Shown: positions 6,312 through 12,362 of the stretch, in pieces | Numbering within the stretch: the stretch's first letter is position 1 | Layout of the letters: each line of letters opens with the position of its first letter | NCBI GenBank assembly: GCA_030536195.1 | Contig: JAUNQL010000017.1 | Span: 1 to 12,362, forward strand | Direction: 5' to 3' | From: Clostridia bacterium | Lineage (GTDB): Bacteria; Bacillota; Clostridia; Oscillospirales; Acutalibacteraceae | DNA length: 12,362 nucleotides | Position numbers and translations under genes: made by a program | Notes under the pieces: generated by a model | Told to the model about the DNA's origin: nothing | What the model saw: the letters and a program-made list of their open reading frames with translations, nothing else | Database searches by the model: none

Positions 6312-7658
6312 TTAATAGATACCCTGTGCAAGCATTGCCTCTGCAACCTTCTCGAAACCAGCGATGTTTGCGCCAGCGATGAGGTCATAGCCAAGGCCGT
6401 ACTTCTCAGATGCTGCTACAGATGCGCTGTAGATGTTCTTCATAATAGTATGAAGCTTAGCATCTACTTCCTCTGCTGTCCATGAAAGACGCTCAGAGTT
6501 CTGAGACATCTCAAGACCAGATGTTGCAACGCCACCAGCGTTAACTGCCTTTGAAGGAGCAACGATTGCGCCTGACTCAACGATGAAAGCAAGAGCTTCG
6601 TTTGTTGTTGGCATGTTAGCAACTTCGATGTAGTACTTTGTGCCGTTGCCAACGATCTTCTTAGCTTCGTCCATATTGATCTCGTTCTGAGTTGCGCATG
6701 GAAGGCAGATGTCTACCTTCTGGCCCCATGGCTTCTGGCCTGGGAAGAACTGGCAACCGAACTTGTCAGCGTAATCCTGAACCTTATCACGGCCAGATGC
6801 ACGCATCTCAAGCATGAAGTCGAGCTTCTCCTTTGTTACGATACCGTCTGGATCATAGATGTAACCATCAGGACCAGAGATTGTAACAGCCTTACCACCG
6901 AGTTCAGCAATCTTAGAGCAAGCGCCCCAAGCAACGTTACCGAAACCTGAAACTGCAAATGTCTTGCCTTCTACCTTCTCGCCCTCATGTGCGAGAACTT
7001 CCTGTGTATAGTAGATAGCGCCGTAACCTGTTGCTTCTGGACGGATGAGAGAACCGCCGTAGCTAAAGCCCTTACCTGTCAAAACGCCATTTTCATAAGC
7101 GTCCTTAATTCTCTTATACTGGCCAAAGAGGTATCCAATTTCACGTCCGCCAACACCGATGTCACCAGCTGGTACGTCAACGTTAGGACCAATGTGACGC
7201 TGAAGCTCTGTCATGAAAGCCTGGCAGAAACGCATAACCTCTGCATCTGACTTGCCACGTGGGTCAAAGTCAGAACCACCTTTACCACCGCCCATAGGGA
7301 GGGAAGTAAGTGAGTTTTTGAATGTCTGCTCAAATCCAAGGAACCAGATGATTGATGGATTTACTGATGGATGGAAACGGAGACCACCCTTGTATGGGCC
7401 TATAGCAGAGTTGAACTGTACACGGTAGCCACGGTTAACCTGAACCTTGCCTGCGTCATCAACCCATGCAACACGGAAGCTGATGAAACGCTCTGGCTCT
7501 ACCATACGGCCAAGGATGTCAGCTGCCACATAGTCAGGGCGCTGATCAATTACTTTCTCAAGTGAGCTAAATACTTCCTCTACAGTCTGAATAAATTCAG
7601 GCTTGTCAGCATCGCGCTCTTTAACCTTTGCGATTACACTTTCAATATAAGCATTCAT
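6312..7658 (-). CDS. gdhA: Glutamate dehydrogenase, hexameric short-chain type
   Basis: This enzyme interconverts glutamate with 2-oxoglutarate and ammonia, using a nicotinamide cofactor. The 448-aa length matches the bacterial 50-kDa hexameric class. Visible residues are Lys90 (PYKGGLRFHP), catalytic Lys126 (PMGGGKGGSDFDP), Asp166 (VPAGDIGVGGREIG), the dinucleotide-binding GFGNVA at 238-243, and the C-terminal KAVNAGGVATSGLEMSQNS. The sequence is very close to the C. symbiosum NAD-dependent enzyme as I remember it. It keeps Phe239, Pro263 and Asp264, equivalents of residues linked to NAD preference there, so an automatic NADP label may be wrong. I choose the ATG at 7656-7658. The TTG three codons upstream would sit 2 nt after the AAAGG site, which is too close. 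It has its own promoter and terminator. Confidence 0.97.
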   Translation of the reverse strand: MNAYIESVIAKVKERDADKPEFIQTVEEVFSSLEKVIDQRPDYVAADILGRMVEPERFISFRVAWVDDAGKVQVNRGYRVQFNSAIGPYKGGLRFHPSVNPSIIWFLGFEQTFKNSLTSLPMGGGKGGSDFDPRGKSDAEVMRFCQAFMTELQRHIGPNVDVPAGDIGVGGREIGYLFGQYKRIKDAYENGVLTGKGFSYGGSLIRPEATGYGAIYYTQEVLAHEGEKVEGKTFAVSGFGNVAWGACSKIAELGGKAVTISGPDGYIYDPDGIVTKEKLDFMLEMRASGRDKVQDYADKFGCQFFPGQKPWGQKVDICLPCATQNEINMDEAKKIVGNGTKYYIEVANMPTTNEALAFIVESGAIVAPSKAVNAGGVATSGLEMSQNSERLSWTAEEVDAKLHTIMKNIYSASVAASEKYGLGYDLIAGANIAGFEKVAEAMLAQGIY

Positions 7659-7664
7659 TGTTTT

Positions 7665-7678
7665 CAAGACCTTTCTTG
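7665..7678 (-). promoter_or_regulatory. Shine-Dalgarno in a small hairpin loop, gdhA leader
   Basis: In the minus-strand RNA, CAAGA (7674-7678) and UCUUG (7665-7669) can pair as a perfect 5-bp stem. The loop is AAGG, the core of the ribosome binding site, 11 nt before the gdhA ATG. This is a weak structure and could be chance, but it would display or limit access to the binding site. Confidence 0.35.
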
Positions 7679-7757
7679 CAAAAATACTAAAAAAATATAC
7701 TACTTTATAATGTATTAGTCAATAGTTTTGCAAGTTTTAATTTCAAATCTTGCAAAA
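7675..7757. repeat. Three CTTGCAAAA elements around the gdhA promoter
   Basis: The 9-mer cttgcaaaa occurs at 7675-7683 and 7749-7757, and its reverse complement ttttgcaag at 7726-7734. The upstream two form a perfect inverted repeat with a 14-bp spacer (23 bp centre to centre, about two helical turns), placed just upstream of the -35. The third lies between the -10 and the ribosome binding site. This arrangement resembles operator sites for a dimeric regulator. The regulator is unknown. Confidence 0.5.
7694..7722 (-). promoter_or_regulatory. gdhA sigma-A promoter
   Basis: On the minus strand the -35 TTGACT (7717-7722) and -10 TATATT (7694-7699) each match five of six consensus bases and are separated by 17 bp. 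The transcript should start near 7687, giving a leader of about 30 nt. Flanking TTGCAA elements make regulation likely. Confidence 0.78.
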
Positions 7758-7794
7758 AAATTTCAGTTGTCCGAAAAAATATACCTGTTTTGGT

Positions 7795-7809
7795 CATTTT
7801 CATAAAAAT
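7795..7809 (+). promoter_or_regulatory. Weak CodY-like box between gdhA and the alcohol dehydrogenase gene
   Basis: The 15 bases CATTTTCATAAAAAT match 12 of 15 positions of the known Firmicute CodY consensus (AATTTTCWGAAAATT). The site lies between the two divergent promoters. CodY often controls nitrogen genes, but three mismatches in AT-rich DNA occur often by chance. Confidence 0.2.
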
Positions 7810-7835
7810 GTTCATTAAATTTGGCTATTTTACTA

Positions 7836-7864
7836 TATCATTTATTCATTTCTTATTGTATAAT
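7836..7864 (+). promoter_or_regulatory. Probable promoter of the alcohol dehydrogenase gene
   Basis: A perfect -10 TATAAT (7859-7864) lies 38 bp before the ATG. The hexamer 17 bp upstream (TATCAT, 7836-7841) is a poor -35, so the promoter may need an activator or act through other contacts. A strong AAGGGAGGT ribosome binding site follows at 7885-7893, 10 nt before the ATG. Confidence 0.6.
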
Positions 7865-7902
7865 GAAGAAGTCCTATTATTAATAAGGGAGGTAAACACA
7901 CT

Positions 7903-9150
7903 ATGATGTGGACTTTAAAGAAAATCTATTGGAGAGCAATAGAAGTAGTATTCACAGTTCTCATGTATTGCTGGGGCTGGTTCTTCCCAGATCCAACAAT
8001 CATTGATGGCCCTGGTGCTATTAAAAAGCTCCCAGCAATCGTTAAGAAAAAAGGCAAGAGTCAGGTTCTCGTAGTAACCGATAAAGGCCTTATGAGTCTT
8101 AACCTTCTTGATGGCCTTTTCAAGGCTCTCGACGAAGTTGGTATCAAGTATGTACTTTATGATGAGGTACAGCCAAACCCAACAATCGCTAACGTAGAAG
8201 CTGCTCTTAAGCTCTACAAGGAAAACAACTGCCAGGCAGTTATCGCTGTTGGTGGTGGTTCACCAATGGACTGTGCAAAGGGTACAATTGCTCGCGTAGC
8301 AAGACCTGACCGCCCAGTTGAGAAGATGAGTGGTACATTCAAGGTATTCCTTCCATCTAAGGGAATGAACGGCCTTATCCCACCTCCACTCTATGCAGTT
8401 CCAACAACAGCTGGTACTGGTTCTGAGACAACAATCGCTGCTGTTATCACAGACGAGTCAACACACGATAAGTTCCCAATCATGGATCCATTTATCCGTG
8501 CTCGTTATGCAGTTCTTGATCCAGAGCTCACAGCTGGTCTTCCAAAGAAGGTTACATCTACAACAGGTATGGATGCTATGACACACGCTGTTGAAGGTTA
8601 CACCAACATTTGGTACAACGACAAGAAGTTCAACGACTATGGCCTTAAGGCTATCAAGCTTATCTTCGAAAACCTCGAAAAGGCTTATGAAAACGGTAAT
8701 GACCTCGAAGCTCGTGGCAACATGCTTCTCGCTTCTTACTATGCAGGTCTTTGCTTCACACGTGGTGGCGTAGGTTACGTTCACGGTATCGGTCACAGAC
8801 TCGGTGGTAAGTACGGTGTTCCTCACGGTCTTGCAATGTCTGTAATCCTTCCACACGTATTCTCAGACGCTCTCCTTGGCCCATACGTTTATGACAAGCT
8901 CGCTGAGATCGCTGACTATGTTGGCATCACAGGTTCTTCAGACGAAGATAAGGCTAAGAAGTTCATCGCTGAGGTTGAAGCTATGAACGCTCGCATGGAG
9001 ATCCCAACAGGCTTCGATTGCATCAAGGATGAGGATATTCCTTGGATCGCAGAGCACTGTATCGCTGAGGTACTTCCTACATACCCAGTTAAGCAGATCT
9101 TCACACAGGCTGAACTTGAGAAGTTCATCCGCAACGAAATTAAGCAGTAA
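7903..9150 (+). CDS. Iron-containing alcohol dehydrogenase with hydrophobic N-terminus
   Basis: This group III, iron-dependent dehydrogenase interconverts an alcohol and an aldehyde or ketone using NAD(P)H; in a fermenter it may regenerate NAD(P)+. The 415-aa protein has the cofactor motif GGGSPMD at 117-123. The metal ligands are Asp224 and His228 (GMDAMTHAVEGY), His294 (GYVHGIGH) and His308 (VPHG), with the normal 4- and 14-residue spacings. His298 lies in the usual catalytic position. Before the domain starts near residue 31 there is an aromatic, hydrophobic segment (about 9-28) after a basic start, which could associate with the membrane. Thr is mostly ACA and Pro almost always CCA, a bias suggesting high expression. 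Two ATGs lie in tandem; the first (7903) has the better spacing to its binding site. The substrate cannot be read from sequence. Confidence 0.95.
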   Translation: MMWTLKKIYWRAIEVVFTVLMYCWGWFFPDPTIIDGPGAIKKLPAIVKKKGKSQVLVVTDKGLMSLNLLDGLFKALDEVGIKYVLYDEVQPNPTIANVEAALKLYKENNCQAVIAVGGGSPMDCAKGTIARVARPDRPVEKMSGTFKVFLPSKGMNGLIPPPLYAVPTTAGTGSETTIAAVITDESTHDKFPIMDPFIRARYAVLDPELTAGLPKKVTSTTGMDAMTHAVEGYTNIWYNDKKFNDYGLKAIKLIFENLEKAYENGNDLEARGNMLLASYYAGLCFTRGGVGYVHGIGHRLGGKYGVPHGLAMSVILPHVFSDALLGPYVYDKLAEIADYVGITGSSDEDKAKKFIAEVEAMNARMEIPTGFDCIKDEDIPWIAEHCIAEVLPTYPVKQIFTQAELEKFIRNEIKQ

Positions 9151-9165
9151 TTTCGACATAATTTT

Positions 9166-9196
9166 GCGCCGTTGGTATTGTACCAACGGCGCTTTT
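9166..9196 (+). terminator. Terminator of the alcohol dehydrogenase gene
   Basis: A perfect 12-bp GC-rich stem (9166-9177 with 9181-9192) has a 3-nt loop followed by four T. It begins 15 bp after the stop codon. The A/T bases preceding it (ATTTT) give little minus-strand function. Confidence 0.93.
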
Positions 9197-9206
9197 ACTA
9201 TATAAT
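9178..9206 (+). promoter_or_regulatory. Probable glgP promoter overlapping the upstream terminator
   Basis: A perfect -10 TATAAT (9201-9206) is preceded at 17 bp by TTGTAC (9178-9183), a partial -35 that lies in the loop and 3' arm of the terminator. The start would be near 9213, giving a 30-nt leader. The ribosome binding site AAGGTGG (9226-9232) is 10 nt before the ATG. Confidence 0.6.
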
Positions 9207-9242
9207 GTAATATTATAAATCACATAAGGTGGACCAATATTA

Positions 9243-11645
9243 ATGAACTATTCAATGACACAAAAACAATTCCGTGACGCTATCGTAAAGAAGCTCTCTC
9301 ACCTCTACGGTGTCACACCAGAACTCGCTGATGACAATCAGGTTTATAAGGCTGTTGCATTAGTAGTTAAGGAGAAACTATCAGAGGGCAATCACGAATA
9401 CGTTGAGCGAATCAAGGACGATAAGAAGTCCAAGACCGTGTACTACATGTGCATGGAGTTTTTGATGGGCCGTTCACTTAAAAACAATCTCTATAACTTA
9501 GGCCTTTCTGAGGTTACAGAGAAAGCTCTCGCAAGCCTCGACATTGACATAGACAAGATCTACGAGTGCGAGCCAGATGCCGGCCTCGGCAACGGCGGTC
9601 TCGGTCGCCTTGCAGCTTGTTACCTTGATGCTCTTGCAACCGGCGGATACGCTTCTATGGGATACAGCATTCTCTACGAATGCGGTATCTTTAAGCAGAA
9701 GCTCATCGACGGTTGGCAGACAGAGCTCCCTGACTACTGGCTCCCTGGCGGTGAGGTTTGGCTCACACCAAAGGACGACCTCAAGGTAACAGTTCAGTTC
9801 GGCGGCGACCTCGAGAGCAGTTGGCAGGACGGCTATTTTATAACCAAGACAAGCAATGCCATCTCTGTCATTGCAACACCTTATGATATGTACGTACCTG
9901 GCAAGGACGGCCAGGCTTACTCCAGACTTCGCCTTTGGAAGGCTGACGCACCAGGCTTTGACATGAGTCTCTTCAACCAGGGCGACTACATCCGTGCAGT
10001 TGAACAGCAGGCTATGGCAGAGGTAATCTGCAAAGTCCTCTACCCTGCTGACAACCATCCAGAGGGCAAGAGCCTTAGACTTCGCCAGCAGTACTTCCTC
10101 GTATCCGCTTCAATGCAGGACGTTGTAAGACGTCACCTTCGTCAAAACAAATCTATTGAGACCATCCCACAGAAGATGGCTATTCATATCAACGACACTC
10201 ACCCAACACTCGCAATTCCTGAACTCATGCGTATCTTTATGGACGACTGTGGGCTCGGTTGGGACGACGCTTGGAAACTTGTTTCCCAGACTTTCGCCTA
10301 CACCAACCACACAGTAATGAAAGAGGCACTCGAGTGCTGGCCAGAGGACATCGTCATCACACTCATCCCACGTATCTACCAGATTATCAAGGAAATTGAT
10401 AACCGCTATCGTGCATTTATCTGGGACCTCTATCACGATGCTGACAAGGTTGAGGAGATGGCAATCTGCTCAAACGGCATCGTTCGCATGGCCAACCTCT
10501 GTGTTGCGACATGCCACAGTGTCAACGGTGTATCCGCGCTCCACAGCGAGATTTTAAAGGATACAATCTTCCACGACTTCTATAGGCTCACACCTAAGAA
10601 GTTTAAAAACGTAACCAACGGTATCGCTCACAGACGTTGGCTTTGCCAAGCAAACCCAGAGCTTACCGAATACATAACAAGTCTCATCGGCGACGGCTTT
10701 ATCTATGACGGCGCCGAGCTTGAGAAACTTAAAAAGTATGCCGACAAGGACAAGGTACTAGACAAGTTTGCTGACATCAAGTACAACAACAAGGTTGCAT
10801 TTGCCAAGTACATCAAGGAGACCCAGGGCATCGAAATCGATCCAAACTCTGTTTTCGATGTACAGGTTAAGCGTCTCCACGAGTACAAGCGCCAGCTCCT
10901 TAACGCACTTGATATAGTTGCGAACTACCTTGAACTTCGTGACAATCCAGACATGGATTTCGTACCAAGGACATACATCTTTGGCGCCAAGGCAGCCGCC
11001 GGCTACTTTATGGCCAAGAAAATCATCAGCTTCATCTGCAACCTTGCAGAGGTAGTTAACAACGACCCAGTCATCAAGGGCAAGATTAAGATTGTCTATC
11101 TTGAGGACTATAACGTATCCCTCGCTGAGCACCTCATGCCAGCAGCGGATATCTCGGAGCAGATATCCCTTGCCGGTACAGAGGCATCAGGTACTGGCAA
11201 CATGAAACTCATGATCAACGGCGCCGTAACAATCGGTACGCTTGACGGCGCGAACATCGAGATTCATGACGCTGTTGGCGAGGACAACATCTTCATCTTT
11301 GGTATGAAGACACCAGAGGTACAAGAGCTTCAAAATCACTATGACTCCTACAGTTACTTCAATCAAAACCCAGATATCCGTCGAGTAATCGACTTTATCA
11401 ATGGTGGTATCAACGGTCAGCAATTCCCTGAAATTGCAAACGTAATCCACCTTGACCCTTATATGGTTATGGCTGATTTTGCCGACTATCATAGGGTTCA
11501 CAGCAAAATGATGGAGGCATATAGGGACAAGCGTGCTTGGACCCGTATGTCACTTATGAACACAGCCAGTGCTGGCGTATTTGCAGCCGATAGAGCAATC
11601 GGCGAATACGCTAAGAACATCTGGCACGTATCACCTGTCAAATAA
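9243..11645 (+). CDS. glgP: Glycogen/maltodextrin phosphorylase
   Basis: This GT35 enzyme releases glucose-1-phosphate from the non-reducing ends of alpha-1,4-glucans with inorganic phosphate and a pyridoxal-phosphate cofactor. It is 800 aa long, slightly shorter than E. coli GlgP. The cofactor lysine is Lys655 in EASGTGNMKL. Other family signatures are MEFLMGRSL at 71-79, GLGNGGLGRLA at 114-124, HINDTHPTLAIPELMR and VKRLHEYKRQLLN. The segment GIFKQKLIDGWQTELPDYWL has the clostridial form. No signal peptide is present, so it acts on internal glycogen or imported maltodextrins. Glycogen and maltodextrin preference cannot be separated from sequence alone. The next gene, a GH13 glucan hydrolase, lies 20 bp downstream and shares an AGGTGG-type binding site, so the two probably form one transcript. 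Confidence 0.97.
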   Translation: MNYSMTQKQFRDAIVKKLSHLYGVTPELADDNQVYKAVALVVKEKLSEGNHEYVERIKDDKKSKTVYYMCMEFLMGRSLKNNLYNLGLSEVTEKALASLDIDIDKIYECEPDAGLGNGGLGRLAACYLDALATGGYASMGYSILYECGIFKQKLIDGWQTELPDYWLPGGEVWLTPKDDLKVTVQFGGDLESSWQDGYFITKTSNAISVIATPYDMYVPGKDGQAYSRLRLWKADAPGFDMSLFNQGDYIRAVEQQAMAEVICKVLYPADNHPEGKSLRLRQQYFLVSASMQDVVRRHLRQNKSIETIPQKMAIHINDTHPTLAIPELMRIFMDDCGLGWDDAWKLVSQTFAYTNHTVMKEALECWPEDIVITLIPRIYQIIKEIDNRYRAFIWDLYHDADKVEEMAICSNGIVRMANLCVATCHSVNGVSALHSEILKDTIFHDFYRLTPKKFKNVTNGIAHRRWLCQANPELTEYITSLIGDGFIYDGAELEKLKKYADKDKVLDKFADIKYNNKVAFAKYIKETQGIEIDPNSVFDVQVKRLHEYKRQLLNALDIVANYLELRDNPDMDFVPRTYIFGAKAAAGYFMAKKIISFICNLAEVVNNDPVIKGKIKIVYLEDYNVSLAEHLMPAADISEQISLAGTEASGTGNMKLMINGAVTIGTLDGANIEIHDAVGEDNIFIFGMKTPEVQELQNHYDSYSYFNQNPDIRRVIDFINGGINGQQFPEIANVIHLDPYMVMADFADYHRVHSKMMEAYRDKRAWTRMSLMNTASAGVFAADRAIGEYAKNIWHVSPVK

Positions 11646-11665
11646 CACTTTAGGTGGTGTATTCT

Positions 11666-12362
11666 ATGCCTGAACACATTTACAATTCTAGGGACAGACA
11701 TTACAAGAGCATCTATGGCGCAATTGCGGTTCACCAAACTGTACGACTTCGCTTGCTGCTCCCAGAGAACTTCGGAGGTCTTGATATCTACGATGTTAAT
11801 CTCGTCATCTCAAACGATGCAAATGCCAAGGTTAAGACATACGCCCTAACTCGCACGAACGACCAGTATGCTGGCTCGTTTTATTGGGAACTGAACTACA
11901 CCCCAACCGAGGCCGGCCTCTTCTGGTATCACTTTGAATTTACTGCTGGTGGCTATCATCACAACATCTTCAAAGGCATGTACAGCAACGGATACGTTGA
12001 TGGTGAGGACGACTCTTGGCAGCTCACCGTATACTCCGGCGAGCAGGTTGTAGCGAACCAGTGGAAGGGCGGTATCATGTACCAGATCTTCCCTGACAGG
12101 TTCTATTCTTCCGGTTCTAAGAAGATTGTCCCAATGGAGGCCAAGCTCATAGCTTGGGGCTCAATGCCTCAGTATGAGGCTGACCCAGAGACAGGTCTTT
12201 GGAACAACGACTACCAGGGCGGCGACCTTAGAGGCATTGAGGAAAAGCTCCCATACCTTGCCTCCCTTGGTGTAGATATCATCTATTTAAATCCTATATT
12301 TGAAGCACATTCAAATCACAGATACAACACAGCAGACTACAAGGCTATTGACCCGCTCCTTG
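11666..12362 (+). CDS. GH13 alpha-glucan hydrolase (neopullulanase/amylase type), partial
   Basis: The 5' part of a glycoside hydrolase family 13 gene is present: 232 codons, running off the window end. The first 125 residues or so look like an N-terminal beta-sandwich domain of the kind that precedes the barrel in neopullulanases and cyclomaltodextrinases. The barrel opens with GGIMYQIFPDRF at 135-146. GGDLRGIEEKLPYLASLGVD (185-204) follows, then YLNPIFEAHSNHRYNTADY at 207-225, a classical GH13 stretch. The catalytic Asp/Glu/Asp residues lie beyond the window, so substrate and activity are open. The N-terminus (MPEHIYNSRDRHYKS) has no signal peptide, implying a cytoplasmic enzyme. A binding site AGGTGGT (11652-11658) lies 7 nt before the ATG. 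The pairing with glgP suggests it trims or debranches oligosaccharides for the phosphorylase. Confidence 0.9.
   Translation, partial: MPEHIYNSRDRHYKSIYGAIAVHQTVRLRLLLPENFGGLDIYDVNLVISNDANAKVKTYALTRTNDQYAGSFYWELNYTPTEAGLFWYHFEFTAGGYHHNIFKGMYSNGYVDGEDDSWQLTVYSGEQVVANQWKGGIMYQIFPDRFYSSGSKKIVPMEAKLIAWGSMPQYEADPETGLWNNDYQGGDLRGIEEKLPYLASLGVDIIYLNPIFEAHSNHRYNTADYKAIDPLL

Noticed and set aside
7659..7667. TTG start giving glutamate dehydrogenase three extra residues
   Set aside because: It lies only 2 nt after the AAAGG site; the ATG at 7658 fits the family N-terminus and the spacing.
9498..10058. 186-codon minus-strand open frame inside glgP
   Set aside because: It is fully antisense to a conserved gene, with no binding site or recognisable domain; its composition is that of a shadow frame.
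10758..11501. Minus-strand open frames (124 and 104 codons) in the second half of glgP
   Set aside because: They are shadows of the phosphorylase reading frame, rich in Val/Leu/Asp from its codon bias, with no start signals.
1..12362. CRISPR array, tRNA/rRNA genes, insertion sequence or phage cassette
   Set aside because: No regularly spaced repeats, cloverleaf sequences, transposase or integrase genes, or terminal inverted repeats were found.

Overview
The window looks like chromosome from an anaerobic Firmicute, most likely a Lachnospiraceae member of the Butyrivibrio/Roseburia/Clostridium symbiosum type. The support is indirect: AT-rich intergenic DNA around moderate-GC genes, strong AGGAGG-type ribosome binding sites, textbook sigma-A promoters with 17-bp spacers, a glutamate dehydrogenase close to the C. 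symbiosum enzyme, and a clostridial-type glycogen phosphorylase. There are no tRNA or rRNA genes, transposons, CRISPR arrays or phage genes. Most of the window is ordinary core metabolism; the least explained parts are the left intergenic region and the gdhA control region.

Layout: positions 1-329 hold no protein gene. They contain a minus-strand sigma-A promoter (176-204), a probable small RNA of about 135 nt, its terminator (34-82), and the terminator of the cysS operon (287-320). From 6259 down to 294, all on the minus strand, lies one compact operon with one good promoter, six genes and one terminator. In transcription order these are a 69-aa protein with a nuclease-like core, an aldo/keto reductase with two 4Fe-4S motifs, an HD-domain dGTPase-like phosphohydrolase, rimO, pgsA and cysS. 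Gaps are 1-15 bp and rimO/pgsA overlap by 4 bp. The operon mixes ribosome modification, phospholipid synthesis, tRNA charging and nucleotide housekeeping.

Next comes gdhA (minus strand, own promoter and terminator), divergent from an iron-dependent alcohol dehydrogenase gene (plus strand). The 244-bp region between them carries both promoters, three copies of a CTTGCAAAA element around the gdhA promoter, and a weak CodY-like box. The alcohol dehydrogenase gene ends in a strong hairpin terminator whose 3' half overlaps the promoter of glgP. glgP is followed 20 bp later by a cytoplasmic GH13 alpha-glucan hydrolase, cut by the window end; the pair forms a glycogen/maltodextrin breakdown unit.

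Taken together, the right half covers fermentative carbon and nitrogen flow: glucan to glucose-1-phosphate, an NAD(P)H-consuming alcohol/aldehyde step, and ammonia assimilation or glutamate oxidation. The left half is growth-linked housekeeping. The best candidate for something undescribed is the small RNA, which carries the 8-nt anti-Shine-Dalgarno motif UAUCUCCU twice in a predicted unpaired linker.
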